From: Theobroma cacao
Lineage: Eukaryota > Streptophyta > Magnoliopsida > Malvales > Malvaceae
Assembly: GCF_000208745.1 (NCBI RefSeq)
Contig: NC_030858.1
Span: 7,369,562-7,433,561, forward strand
Direction of reading: 5' to 3'
Length of the DNA stretch: 64,000 bases
Part shown: positions 47,201-61,000 of the stretch, piece by piece
How the letters are laid out: each line of letters opens with the position of its first letter
Position numbering within the stretch: the first letter of the stretch is position 1
Program-made: the position numbers and the translations under genes
Notes under the pieces: model-generated
The model's input: only the letters and a program-made list of their open reading frames with translations
Database searches by the model: none
Told to the model about the DNA's origin: nothing

Positions 47201-49290
47201 GCAGGAAGGGAGGTTAGAAAACTGTAGTAGTTTTTTATAATAATAGTTTAAAACAAGATGTGGTGCCATAAAATGAAGTGTTATAAAAGTAGATTATTCA
47301 AGAGCTAACTTGAAGAGGCATGACTAATTTATTTAAAGGAAAAATAGAGTTCTAATTCTGAATTCTGAACCACACAAATATTGGAACTCTATGCAAGTGC
47401 CATAAAAAATACTAGCTATGATGTTGCAGAAAATTCGTAAAAAAAAAAAAAAGATAGCAATTTGCCCTCCAATTAACAAATGACTGAAATTAAAACAAAA
47501 ATTATAGAATCAAGAATAAAGATTATATTGAAATCATAAGCTTCTTACTGGGCGGTCCATCTCAATATCATACTTCAAGACACGAAAACATTCCAGCCTC
47601 TCCTCCAAGAATAAGGCATAAGTGCGAACCCAGGCAGAATAATCCCATGCTGTGTAGCACATGATTAAGAATTTTTAAACAAGAAATGTAATTCTTGAGA
47701 AAATTAATAACACGTATTCACGGAAGATACGATAAGATACCATTTGGGCTGGAATCGTCCTTGAAATGAGACATGTTAAGCATATGGCTTCTACTTCTGC
47801 CATAGTTAATGACTTCTTCATGAAATGTAGGGTCCACCTCCCTCAGAGCACGATGAATGACTATTAAAGTTTTCAATGCAACCTAAATTCCAAACAACAG
47901 TCAGTCCACCAAATTTCAGCAACAGCCATCAAACACAATATGATTGTTAATGTTTGCAGAGATCAGGTTTCCAATTAAACTAATAAATGAGCATTCAAGC
48001 CAACAAATATTCTTGATATCAAAGTCACCATCAAGTAAACACACAATCCATAATTCCATTAATAAATCATTGCTCTGAAATTCTCAGCATTCACAATGAT
48101 AACCTGTCATAAGTTTCCAGTTTGAATGTATAATTCCAATGATAAAAGATGTAACTGAAACTTGCAAATCAGAGAATCTTAATTACAGCATATTTTAACC
48201 CTGACATACTATGGAATCAAAATTTTCACTTGTCAGAGTTTTGTCCTTTAAAATAATAAAGGCATAGAGCAAGGAAACAGATATAAAAGGAATCAAACAG
48301 AATGAAGTGTCAAGCAAGGAACTATTCAAAGTTAAATTTCATCTTACTATAGCTTCTATCAGAATTAGACTTTATAGTCTAGAAGTTAGGAAACAAGCAA
48401 CAAATCATATATGTCTATTCAATGCACAAAATCCTGCTCAACTTCTTTAAAAATAGAAGCTTTAATTGTCTTCAGTTTGTTTTCATTATTAAACATTTCA
48501 CATCCAAGTCCAACAATCTCTCCTTGATCATGAATCAGACACAGAGTCTTGATTTCTATCATTTGTTCAACAGTGACGGCCTTATATATTTTATAAGAGT
48601 TTAAAACTTATAGATAACATTATTATAATATATTAAATAACAGGGATCTAATTATTTAATCACTAATTTCTCTCTCAAAGTAAGGCCAGAATTTTGCATC
48701 TTTATGGTAACACATGCTACCTCATATCGGCACATCTCTATCCTCAGTTATCCCATCACAATACATTATTGGTAATATTAACATACCGCCCAATTATGAG
48801 TCCTTGATAGCCGCCTTGCAAGAGCCTGGATGCAATAGGCAACATCAGCCCGAGGCCTAGTAGCTGAAATGGCAGCAAAAATAGCTGTCGAAAGGAAAAA
48901 CAAGTATTATCCATAGATCATCCATAAGGTGCTCACTTTATGGGCAGATCAAGACTCAAACTAAATAATTCTATCACCATCTACCTTGGGAAGGAATAAA
49001 AAATTAGAAAAGAAAGCCCAGTACCCACCTCTTATATGTTTTTCCTTTGCACGACGTTCATAATGATTTGTGGCCTTAACTATAGCAATATCCAATTCCT
49101 GCAAAACACAAAATGCATAACCAAAAAGGATCAGCAACATCCATAATTGAAAAACCATCAAGAAGACTATTGCTATATTCAGTTAAACCACCTTATAATC
49201 ACTATTGACTTTAGCCAATGAAACAGTGGTGGTATCCTTGATGGCTCCAAGTGCTTTCCTCAAGCTCTTCTGAGTACCCCCGCCAGACAT
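44278..49290 (-). CDS. ANTH-domain clathrin assembly protein (AP180/CALM type, PICALM3-like)
   Basis: Fifteen in-frame exons give 542 aa: 49290-49192, 49098-49029, 48884-48787, 47882-47741, 47649-47549, 46989-46906, 46745-46695, 46585-46520, 46437-46372, 46278-46198, 46093-46016, 45490-45341, 45227-45152, 44913-44801, 44631-44278. Such proteins bind phosphoinositides at the plasma membrane or trans-Golgi and recruit clathrin and SNARE cargo. The ANTH domain opens the protein: [19 protein letters not shown], then the lipid-binding signature K41-A-T ... K51-E-K-H54, [20 protein letters not shown] and [20 protein letters not shown]. The helical ANTH/CALM core continues to about residue 290 ([20 protein letters not shown]). 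The C-terminal part is disordered, with an acidic/proline stretch, [22 protein letters not shown] (470-472) and NPF (513-515) adaptor motifs. Length and sequence fit the Arabidopsis At5g35200 type (544 aa). The gene appears intact. Confidence 0.94.
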
Positions 49291-50040
49291 TCTCTCCCCC
49301 TCTCAATCAAAAATACTAAAAAATAAAAAATAAAACCATCATTTATACAACATTACTCTCCTTCATACAGACTTAAATTTTCCTCAAACTATACAATAAA
49401 ATTCATCTTTGAACATGAAAAGTAAATAGTAATTCCTTGAACTCGTTAAAAACAAAATCTTGAGCCTCAACTCTTGCAGTTCGCAAAAACAACAAATAAG
49501 ATCTATTATGCCATAATTATTAATTGTCTATATGATCGAATAAGCACTTTTAACTCTCATGAGCAAATTTGGACAAATTCACATCACCAAAAAAAACACG
49601 CACACACAGAGCATAGAAGAAGAAAAAAGCGGGACTAATCAATATGAAAATTAAGAAATTTAAACAAATCCCTTACAAAGTTTCCCTTTCGACGCCATGA
49701 AATGAAACCATTGCACAATCTAAAACAGCCAATCAAAACCAATCTAAAGATGGAAAAGAAAAACAAAGCAAAATCCAGCTAGCAAAACAAAATGAAACTG
49801 AAAATTTTCAAAATTCAATCAGACAAAAAGTACCCATCTTTGACTTACCACCCAATAGGAAAAAAAAAGATCTACCCAAATAAAAATGAAAAAGAAAATC
49901 AATCAACAATTCTAGAATTATGTTAATCTTCAATATATATTGAAGAAATGAGAGATCAAACAGCTTAAAAAGGATTTACCTGAGGCTGAATCAGAGAGAG
50001 AGAGAGAGAGGAATTGATCGGTGGAGTTATGGTCTTTTAG
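49291..50040 (-). promoter_or_regulatory. 5' leader with probable leader intron and (CT)n tract
   Basis: Read on the minus strand, a CT-dinucleotide tract (plus-strand GA at about 49993-50010) is followed by 'gattcagcctcag' and a good donor GTAAAT at 49979. An untranslated first exon near 49980-50040, an intron of about 650 bp and the coding start at 49290 are therefore likely. A leader intron and CT-rich leader are common in highly expressed plant genes. The acceptor close to the ATG is not certain. Confidence 0.5.
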
Positions 50041-51036
50041 AGAGAGCAAAGAAAAGTCGAACAAATAATGAGCATTTGTGTTCTGGTTCGTTTTGTTGGG
50101 TCGTCGGCGTCGATATTCTTTTTTATTATTTATTTATTTATTATTACTTTATTATATTTGTGTAAATTGCATATATTTAAATCTATTTTTGATTTTTTTT
50201 CTCTATATCTGCTCTCTTTTTTTTGTGTCAGAATACGGCATTGTAAGACTTGTACTGTCGAAGTGGCGAGTAAAATACTGTGGGGGTTTTGTTACTCTGC
50301 GTTCGTTCCCATTCTGACGTGCTGGGCCTGTACCCTTTTTATTGTTTTGTGCTACTAGTTTTTGCGTCATTTGCATTATATGTGATTTAACATGCTTTTT
50401 ATTTTTTATTTTTTAAAATTTTGGCTATAAAATTGAAAAAAAATTGATTTTGAATATAGCAGTAATAATAAATATAATTAATTAATTTTAATTATTTTAT
50501 TTAAATTACTTTTTTATTATATTTGAAATTAATTTTCTTATTTTTATATGACAAAAATTTTGTAATATAATTAACAAGGAAGTCTAAGCCAAGTAAATCT
50601 TTTGCAATAAATTGTGCTTCAATAAAATTAAAATTCTTATTTATATAGCAAATAAATCTTATTATTATAATTGTAATTTAAAATTATAATCAACAAGATT
50701 ATTCAAAATAATAATTTAAAAATATGATAAACAAAACGTAGAAGTGATAATAAATATAAAAAAAATTATTATTGTAGTTAAATTTGTTTATTACATTCAT
50801 AATTAATTTTGAATTTATTTAACTTACTATAACTAAAATTAAGAAATATAATCAATAGAGAATTCTAAATGAAGTAAATCATATTATAATAAACAATTTT
50901 ATTAAATAGACTTAGAATTCTTATCTATATTGGATAAATCTTATTACCATTATCATTAATTTATAATTATAACTAACAAAAATTATTCAAAATAATAATT
51001 TAAAATATAATAAATTAATTAATTTTTAACTACTAA
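50041..51036. other. AT-rich spacer upstream of the clathrin assembly gene
   Basis: The first 300 bases are the likely promoter of the minus-strand gene. The rest is over 75 percent A+T with no supported gene. The overlapping plus-strand frames at 50068-50358 are low-complexity and look like chance. Confidence 0.5.
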
Positions 51037-51780
51037 TGTGGTGTCATAAATCCTACATCAGTAAAAGATGGAGTAAGTATTAGGTATATAAACATAGGCC
51101 TTCTATCACCTATCAAGTATGTCTTTGTAGTTTAGGAACGTGAACTCGTGATTCGTAAATTTACTTAAATTTTATTTTTAAAATTAAAGTCGCACGAGGT
51201 CTACTTAAATTATCAAGCAAACTTGAATTTTAACTGATGTGGAGCCCCCATAAGATATAAAAGAGTCGAGAAAGGTTCGAACTAGTGTAAGAGTCTTCTT
51301 CTATAGGTAAAGAACTAGTGCAACGGGGTATATACAATTGGGTGGGATCGAATGTTACGAATCTAATAGATATAAGATATACAAGGATCGAGGTAGATCT
51401 GAACGAGTGTAAGAGTCTATTTCTTCTACAAGGTAAAAAACCAGTGCAACGAGGGTGTTGCACAATTAGGTACGGTACAATGTTACGAATGTAAAAGATA
51501 TAAGTACATAAGGGTTGAGATAGATCTAAACTAGTGTAAGAGTCTCTCCCTTTTACGGGTAAAGAATTAATGTAATGGAGGTGTTGCACAATTGAGTGAG
51601 GTAGAATGTTATAAATCTAAAAAATAAAGTGAGTTTTAAGTATATAAACATGAATTTTCTACCATCTATCAAGTAGGTATTTTGAATTAGAAACATAGGT
51701 TTGGAACATATATTTATTTAAATTATATTTTCAAAATTTAAAATCATACGAAGTTGAATTTAAATTCCTATTCATGACAC
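51037..51780. repeat. Three-unit tandem array (~120 bp) inside flanking direct repeats
   Basis: Units starting 'agatata' at about 51253, 51376 and 51496 share 'gatcgag(g/a)tagatct', 'gtgtaagagtct', 'gggtaaagaa', 'gtgcaacg(g)' and 'aatgttacgaat'. Outside them, 51075-51225 and 51632-51775 are direct repeats of each other ('aagtatataaacat...ctatcaagta' then a longer similar tract), about 557 bases apart. The outer left part begins TGTGGTGTCATAAATC. The layout resembles a small non-coding retroelement (TRIM) with LTR-like flanks and an expanded interior, but no clear primer site, polypurine tract or target duplication was found. Confidence 0.6.
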
Positions 51781-54700
51781 AGTCTTATATATATAATAGA
51801 TAGATTATAGATAATTGCAAAATTATTATTACTTTCAAATTTTATTATGACTTTGAATTGGATTTATAATTCAAACTCAAATTCTTTCCTTTCTTATTAT
51901 TTGAGTTAAGCTAAGGCACAAGGTTTTGGAAATACACAATATATTTATTGAAACACATTATGACAATATTAATTTGATTTTCCACAAAAATTATAGATAT
52001 CATACTTAAAAATTATCAAAATTTGTTTTGAGATTCTTTGCTTGGATGGTGGACCATGTGAAGGATGATGAGTGTAACGATACAAGTTAGAAAGGAACTG
52101 GTATGTACTGGATTATTTATCCTTTTGATTTGATTTTTCTAAATTGGGTTCCAAAAACAGGAAGTGGGTTTTTAAGACCAAAGAAAGGTGTGGTGAACCG
52201 TAGTTGTCTTCTTAGAGCAAGAAGTCGCTTAGAAACAAGAACACATAATGCTGCCAGCTAGGTGAAAGACTCCACTTTAGAATTTTCTTTAGTGTAATTG
52301 TACCCTTGCTCTTTGGGCCCACTCTAGTCTCTACAGATGCACCTTTTTTGAAAATCAAAGATCAAAATTTAAACTTTCAACCTTTGAAGCTAATGATTTT
52401 TGTCTTTCATTTTAACCTTTAGGGTCATAAATGAGGGGCTTTTTTCTTTTCTATTTATTTCTTTGAAATTTAAAGAACTTTCTTTAATTTAGAGTCTAAT
52501 GTTCTTTTTTAAATATATAAAGCATGGAAATTAAAATTAAAATTTTAAAATTACTAAAAGTGATATTTGTAAGGAGAAATCGAGAAAAAGAAAATTTATT
52601 AAGACTTTTTTTGTTCAATTAGATTTTAGAGTGAGAAGTTATATTTTCATATTTTTATTTATTTTTCAAAAAATAAAAACGCAAAATCACTTGTTAAATA
52701 TTTTAATAATTGATTATTTACCTTAACTAGACTTCAAGCACATATTAAATTTGTCACAATCATAAAGTGACAACTCATATTGTCACAATTAATCAAAATA
52801 TAAAATCATGAAAAAAACATTTATTAAAATGTAATAAACATTTCTTCAACAATAAATTACCCTCTAAAGTTGCCTAACAAACGTAGCAAATATGTCAATT
52901 TAACCATTTGTAAATACTAAAACGACAATTACATCGTCGCAAAAAAGAAAGAAAACTAGGAGTTTAGTAAAAAGCCTTGAACATGCTTGATTTGGACAAT
53001 TCATCCAATCTATAATGAAACTATTTGGTTAAAGTTTTCCAATTGTAAAGAACAAGTTTTATATTTAAAAGATCTTGATAAATTTTTTTTTTTATAAGAT
53101 TTTCATTAAAACATGCTTCAATTGCAACCTACTTATAGTTAAAGCTATATTTCTTTGAAGAAAGGGTGAAATGAAAAATAAATATATTTTTTCTTCCAAA
53201 ATATGATATGAAAATATTTGTAAAACTAATTTTAAAATTCACTATAAATGATAAAATTGAATTACTCTTTCCATTTGAAATTCATTCTTCAAATCATATA
53301 AAATTTTAAAAATTAGGCATTTTGTTTCTCTTGAAATAAAATAAAAATTAAAAGATTTCACTTAAAATTAATATTTCAATGAAAGATAATTAAGAAAAAG
53401 TATTTTACATTTTAAAGAGTTAATATTATTTTAAAATAATAATATATTGGAGTAAGTATTAATTGATGCGAGCCGGCAAAAGGGTATTTTTTGTCTATAC
53501 AACCAAGTAGGTGCCACGTGGAAACTACGTGAAATGCTTGGACAAAGCTATGATGGAAAAAGACGATCGCACCCTCCACTTTCAAAACTAGAAGAAAACA
53601 AAGGAATAAACTGGAAAAGGATCTATCAAATGGGCAGCGTTGAAGGGCAAGATTTGTCTTTTAGAAAATTGTCATGATTCTGAAGAAAAAAAAAATTAAT
53701 GGTAGACCCCACCCCACCAACAACCTGGGTCCAGTTTTTAGTTCGACCTTTCACTACTTCCTGTACCATGTTAGAACGGGTGCTGGTGGGTGGGCTCCAC
53801 CAAAGCTCTATCCTTTTTCCCTGATTTGTTCTTTGTGATTTTTATTTAATCCACTTTTTGAAAATATGTTTCTAAATTTTCTAAACCGTCCGATTAACTT
53901 TTCTGGACGTACAAGATTTGTACATATGAAAATTACTAAATAAAGGATTAATAGCATATTCGTAAGCTTATAAATGAATTAACAAACATCTGAATTAATA
54001 TTTAGTTCGATATCAATAATTTATTAAAGAATTAATAATCTAAGGACAACAGCAGTCCACTATATATTTAGGCATAGCCAGTCTCCATCCTCCAGCTCCA
54101 GGTATCAGGGGGGAGTTATGCAGACCAGCTTTCCAAGTATGTTTTTTATTCAGTGATCTGTCAAGTGTCATAAATCCCCTGTATTTTTGTACCAAAGGAG
54201 CAATGAAATAGCAATCTGCCGACAACAGTATAATAATATTATTAGGAATCCTGATCATCCAGCAATATATATATATGAACTAACTTTCTCTGTCAAATTA
54301 TCGCCTGTTTGGTCAATAGGTACTTCAATCATGCAACCTTTCTGATGCATTGTGTTTACCAGAAAGAAGAATAGCAAGTATTTCGGAAGGGAAAACAAAA
54401 TGAAAAGCAAGACAAACCAAAGAGTAGGGAAGCCATCTTTGACATTAAGCTACAGGAAGTCAATGACTTTGCATGGAAGAAACCATGAGCTCTAAATTTG
54501 GCAGATTCAGTCATCAAAAAGCAGAAAACAATTAAAATGTTGGTTGAGTTGACAATACCCAAAATTTCTATCTTTATTTTAAAGCATTACTACGATCAAA
54601 TCTTATTTGGATTTAGTTGTCAGATTTGCCCTATGCATGACGCTGAGGATAGCCCTTTTAGCATCCCAACTTTCAGACTGCGTGCATGTATCTACCTTGC

Positions 54701-55044
54701 AGTGCACTGCACAATCCTCATTTTATTTCGAGATACAGCTCTTACTCATTTATTTCGGGATACAGCTCTTACTCATTTAGAAAGACAAAAATAGAATGAT
54801 GCGTAGATTTGGGGGGGGGGGTGTGGTTGGGGGTGGTAGAAAGGGGGCAGAAGAATATGAAAATTAACATAAAGAATGTGTTTCTTTTGATTCTATTATT
54901 TTCCAATTACAATATTCATATATTATAAATAATTAAGAAAATTGATTAAAAACATACTAATATTACAATTGCTACACAGGACTCAAAAGCCTCTTAAACC
55001 TGTATATGTGCTTCAAAATTGGTAGAGATCATCAAAAGAAACCT
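51781..55044. other. Gene-poor AT-rich spacer
   Basis: No supported gene. Observed: a G-box-like CACGTG at 53515-53520, a 27-bp tandem duplication at 54726-54779, and G-runs at 54811-54848. The part near 55044 should be the NAA35 3' untranslated region. Short frames at 54040-54258, 54356-54562 and 54498-54794 have no domain. Confidence 0.5.
54726..54779. repeat. 27-bp tandem duplication
   Basis: The unit 'tttcg(a/g)gatacagctcttac' plus 'tcattta' occurs twice in a row with a single-base difference. Confidence 0.85.
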
Positions 55045-58000
55045 TCAAGATCTCCTGACAACGGCGGTGGCAAAGAATGGATGATGGCTGAACTCAAAAG
55101 AAACCTTTAGTGACGGGTCAAGAGCTCCTAACCGACAAATCAGATTTAGGGCAACACTGTTGTGCTCTGCAACTTGCTCTAGTCTTCGGAGTTCAGCCAA
55201 TCTGTCTGGATCAGCGGCAAAACTACTCTTGACCTCCTTAGCTATCCTCTGAGCATCCTTGAAGTAATTATACATAACTAGTGTCTGGATAGAAAGTAAC
55301 TCAGTTATGTTTCGAGTGAGAGAAGACGTGAAATCCATACATGTGAAAAGAAAACAAAAAGAGTAAAAAAAAAAGGAAAAAGAGAACCCAGGGGTGGAGA
55401 TCTTATCAAATACTCACAGAAAAGCGAGCTTGAGTTGTTGATTCCTTAAATGATGGGTATGAAGCATGATCAGGAATGCAGGCTCTTTGTAAAAGCTCAA
55501 AATGCTGAACAAATTTCTGGATAGAAGTTAACATGGGTGAGAACATAAGATGATGCAGTTAATAAAATAGCTCAACGAGTACAACTGAACACATTCTCAA
55601 GGTATTACGATGAACTTCCGATTTGAAGTCTTCTAGTCAAATAAATGCACTTACACACGAAAAAAATACTGAAATATTGGGTAATGCCACCATGGCAACA
55701 CCTTGTATACTATTTACATATGTGTGTGTGTGGGTGTAAGGAGGAAACTTGATACTTCACCTCCTGCTCGGTATTAAAGGGGCTTGGACTCTGCAAGACC
55801 ATGATTTCATTCCTCAAAGCAGCAAGCATCTGGAAAGAGACTGAACAGATTAATAGAGAGCATGAGTTGACAATATTGAAGCAAAACACTGAAATGAGAG
55901 ATGAGCAGCATATGCTGGTTATGTATATACATATCGAAGACAATTTTAAAATCAATCAACTTCTTTTCAGAAATCTACAGTTTAGACCAAAATGAAAATA
56001 ATAAAACACAGGCTTAGATTAGAAGACTGTTTCCACTCACAATCCAGATAAAACATGGCAATTTACAAATAAAACAATCACCGGTACCATTGTAAGTCCT
56101 TCTGCAAGACATATATAGCATTGAAGGAACAAAACAGCTGGTGGGATCCGAGATTCCCTAGCCAAATCTTTAGGAGAATCCCTTTTCTTCTTTCCCTTCC
56201 GTTTAGCTGATCAATATAGGTAAAAGAACACATAAAATCAATTCATAAGCTTGGTCATTGTTCACAAACACAGAAATAAAATGCAGATCATTGAAAGAAA
56301 AAAAAACCCTAGTATAATCAGATTTATCCATCAATTCTTTTTTTTTTTTTTTGTTGGGTGGGGTGGGGTGGGGTGGGTGGGGGAGGTATGTGGTTTTATG
56401 CAACTTGTACCTTAGCGTGAGAAAATTGAACAAATCTACATGGACCTTATAGACAATCTCATAACACAAAAAGTGTACCAAGGAATAGTTACCAGTGTCA
56501 TAGCTAAAAGCCATCTTAAGATGAGTTTTCTCTGCAAGCTTGATCAAGACAGCATACAAACACCAATATACCATGCAGTATTCACTTGCAGAATAGAGAT
56601 CCAATTCAAAACCCAATATGAGAAATCGACAAGCTATCCAGTATGTTTGCTCTTCCACCCAAATGAGGATATGTTGGAATATTTTCATACATATATTCTG
56701 CAAACCCAAGGAAATTTTTGTCAAGCATCAAACAGAAAAAAGAATTTAGCTTTTGATGCTAGGTGGAAAATGGAAACGTGAGGAGGTGACAAAAGGAAAT
56801 TGATAAAAGGTGTCCCACTAAATAATGCAAAGGCAACATGGTACAATGTAATGAATTTAGTGAAACTTAAAAAGATTTATGTCATGTTCCTATTGGTTGC
56901 AAAGTTTATGCAGTGTTACCCTGGAGGTCCCAATTTTTTGAAAAAGTATTGCATCAGAAGTCATATACCAAATCCGTGAGACAACTCAGGGTAACACTTT
57001 TAGCCAATTTTCACATATAATTATAAATTTTTAGAGATTATCTCCAGCATATTTCAAGATATAATCTTGCAGTTTCACCCTGGAGGTCCCAATTTTTTGA
57101 AAAAAGTATTGCATCAGAATTCATATACCAAATCTGTGAGACAACTCAGGGTAACACTTGTAGACAATTTTCACACATAATTATAAATTTTTAGAGATTA
57201 TCTCCAGCACAGGTCTTTCAAGGTTTACAAGATTAATGAGCACAAAGAGGACTTTACACAAAAGTGGCAAGTAAACCACAAGAAAAATACAAAAAAAGGA
57301 AAAAAAAAAAAAAAGAAGAAAAAGAAGAGAAAGAGCAACACACCTCCTCATTTGAACTGCTTGAGACGTCTCCAAACTCATTTCTAAAAGCAAGCTCTAG
57401 CTGTTAAATGAAAGACAGAACAAAATAACGGAAGCCCAGTTTAGAAGCAATTGAGCCATGTGACCCATCAATTCAACAAAACAGCTACATTGACTCAATA
57501 AGTTGCCAAAGTGTGCAAGCATAGGACAGGGTAAGATACCACAGAAGAAAAAGCATTTCCTACTTTCCTGTTTTCCCATTTCCTGAGTGGAAGAGGAGGC
57601 AAGGGAGTGCTTTGAACACGCATTCACTAATTTTAAAAATATTCAACAGTAAGAAAGCAAAAACTTGAGCAAATATAACATTCAGAACTACTTAGTCCTC
57701 CATTATGTCACAAGAAATACAAATAGCAAAGGAAATTAGGTTCAAGAAAATTTAAAACAGAATCAAACAGATGGGAAAAAATGCACCAAGGAAGATCAGA
57801 TAAGTTAGAGAAGACAGAGCAATGATGCAATGATTTGCATTTGGAACTCAGACATGGCACAAACCTGTACATAGATAACACGCCAATCTTGTAAAATTTT
57901 CCCGAGCTTACGCCTTTGCCAGGCAGCATTTGTACAAAGTATTTTGAGCAAATTCACTACCAACTGCAACAAATAATAGCATTGTACATATGTTAGATGA

Positions 58001-61000
58001 AAGCACCTTGAGCAAGAGCAGAAGAATGCTAAATGCTGCTATTAAGGCTTTACTGCAGTACACAAAAAGAATCTTATCTGGTATGAAAATTAATCCATGT
58101 TGAGATAACTAGAACCACATTTTCCAAAGCTTGGCAGAATATTTTCATTTTTTAACAAACTTAGCATTGTGATCAAGACAATAGCCTGATGGTTCTAAGT
58201 TCTAACTTGACTCCAAAAAGGAGAGATACACATATGTATATACCATCTAAAAAAGATTTGACTTGATTGAGAACATTATATAAAAATGCACCAGAAAACA
58301 ACAGTGAAATGTATAGCATAAATTATACTTGTCATTACCTGTCCTAGTTGCACAATATATTCATTCTTCTGAATATCATGGTTTTTGGTGGCTTCCGGCA
58401 ATGCAGCAGCTTTAGTTATCACTGCAAAGATAGGATCACGTCCATAGAGTTTCCCATCTTGAACCAGTAGAAGCTGTTCAAAACAATATTCACAAGGCTA
58501 AGCATCCTAAAAATATCATGTTAAAAAACAAGTAACTTGAATTGAGAAAGAAACAAGATTGGACCAACAACATTAAATTCCAAACTGTGTATTCTCAATT
58601 TTCAGCTGCTCAGCAGTAATCTGCTACAGGTTATCATTTTGCAAGGTGTAGTAAAACATCTATCGCACAGTGTTCTTCAAAAGGTGGGGGAATAAGACAA
58701 TGCAGTATAATAGTCAAATTAATGTCTTTATACGCTGGACTTATGTCATAGTCTTTGTTCAGCTATCTACCTCCTCTCAAGTGCAGAGACAATGCTTTAT
58801 GACTGGAACTTGCCATGTTTGGACAAGAGATGCCTTATGTTAAAATATTTACAGAGACATCCTCATAACATGAAGTAAAAAGGGAAATATTGAGACACCA
58901 AGAAGGTAACTAACTCCACAAACAAGAAGCATCATATATCTACATCAGAATATTGATATGTATGTTTGACCAAGGGAACTTAAGGGATAAATAATGCTGC
59001 ATGCCCTGAAGAACATATCTTTCTTTTCAGTCTGTTTCGTTAGTACTAAATAAGTTCATTAAGACAGCTGAAGAAAAGATTACATGAAACTTCTCCCAAT
59101 AAAATGGTAGAAGCCTAACTGTCCAAACAAAGGGTTCAATAATGAGTAGACTAAAAAAGACAATGACAGTTGTCCAATCACAAAAAGAATGAAGATGAGC
59201 AAGTCTGACCTGCAGATGAGCTCTTGCTACCAAATCAGGTTGAGACTTCTGGAACTGAACCACAAAGCACAGAAGACTTTCTAAATGAGGATTCAATGAG
59301 TAAGAGCACATAGCATCTAGATCATGAAGAAGTTTTACAAAATATTCAACAGCCTGCCAAACCACCAAAAGAAAGAAAATATTACGATAAGGAAAGCAAA
59401 TTCAAGCACATCAAAATTAAGTTACACAAATTCTAACCTTTTTCCAACTAAGAATTTTAATTGCACGTGGTGGTGTGGGGGCAGATAATCGACTGTTTAA
59501 TGTAGCATCAAACCCAATTGGTTCACGACCAGAAGCAGTTGTTTTGTCTTCGATGTCATCAGAACAAAATCTTAGAAACTCTGCTGATTTAAGAATGGAT
59601 TCTAGCTCCAATATGCAAGAAGCTATATGTTTTCTTGCCAACTCCAAACCTCTCCCTTGGGGTCGCTTCATACATGTAAGAACATGGAAAAAATGCTGAA
59701 AGCAAAAGAAAAGCAAGAAGAAATTATAGTCCAGACATGAATATGTTTGTCAGAAAGGGTAAGATAGATAAGAATGCCACAGAGTAAATAATAGTTGCTA
59801 GAAGAAAACACCAAATAGATTGTTAACAATCTATATTTGAAAAACAATGTAAAGAACATATTCCTTAATATACTGTCCCATACTAATAATTGTCATCTTA
59901 AAATTAGGAAAAAGAAACATAATATGCTCAAATTTGCATATCATATGCAATAAACAATCTAAACCTTTGACTGTCAAGCAAACAAAAGTTTACTGGAAAG
60001 GAGATCCATTAAAGAAATATGCTGAAGTCCTAAAAATCTTCTAAACAAACTATGGACAGACAGATATCCTCTTATTGACAGAAATTATAAAAGAGTGACA
60101 CAGCTTAAGACCTTACGAAAACGTAAGCGACACAACAAAGCTTTGCAGAGTCCGTCTTCCAGATTGGTATTGGACTGTAATGGCTCTAAATCTGCATCCA
60201 TATAGCAACTTAATAAAAAATCAAAACGAGTAATTTGAATGATATTTAAGAAATAATTGATAATAGAAGTTGAAAGTGAATGAAGGTCAGAAACAAGTGA
60301 ATTGCACAATTGAGAAGAACCAGTTAAAAGGCGATTCCTTTTTTCTTCTTTTAAAGTAGCCCATAAATTCAGGAATGACTAGCTAATGAATAAATCTTTC
60401 TATTTTGAATCCAAAAGAAAAAAGCTCAAATCCAGTTCAGTCTTTGGATTATACAACCTACCTTTAAGATGACATCTTAACCTGCAACATATTATACTAT
60501 TTTTCTCGTGAATCTTTTCATCAGTACCCCTCAATAGAATATGAGAGCTACATTAGTAAACTGGTAAATCACAAGTAAATTTGTCTCAGCAGAGATCAAA
60601 CATAAAAGCAGTTGCAGTTATGAGATTTAACCCAAAAGCTTTAGATTATCAACTTGTGCCCTAAATTACGAAGATTCCATTGCAATAATTCACATCTAGC
60701 TATCTTCTCTAAGAAAGAATCATGCTGCCTCTAAGCAGATGCATACCAATTGCAAGAAAGAATCAAGAGCACAAGAGAGCATGGTGACCAATGCAAATTA
60801 GGACTAAGGTGATGATAATTTACAATGTAAGCTATAAAACCTTTCCAGATATGAGGCATCCCTCAGTAAAGAAACAAAGAAAAGCTTAGGCAAGTGACGA
60901 GATAACTACCCTCTGATACCCTTCTTTTTGATGATGTAGCTTTACATGCACGCAACTGGCGGGATATTGTCTCTTCAACAGCAGTCAACATTGACAAGCA

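Noticed and set aside
50068..50358. Overlapping hydrophobic plus-strand frames upstream of the clathrin assembly gene
   Set aside because: Low-complexity T-rich sequence over the promoter side of the minus-strand gene. The hydrophobicity comes from base composition.
56440..56781. Plus-strand frame of 113 codons
   Set aside because: Antisense shadow of NAA35 exon 12, which has clear MAK10 homology and correct splice phases.
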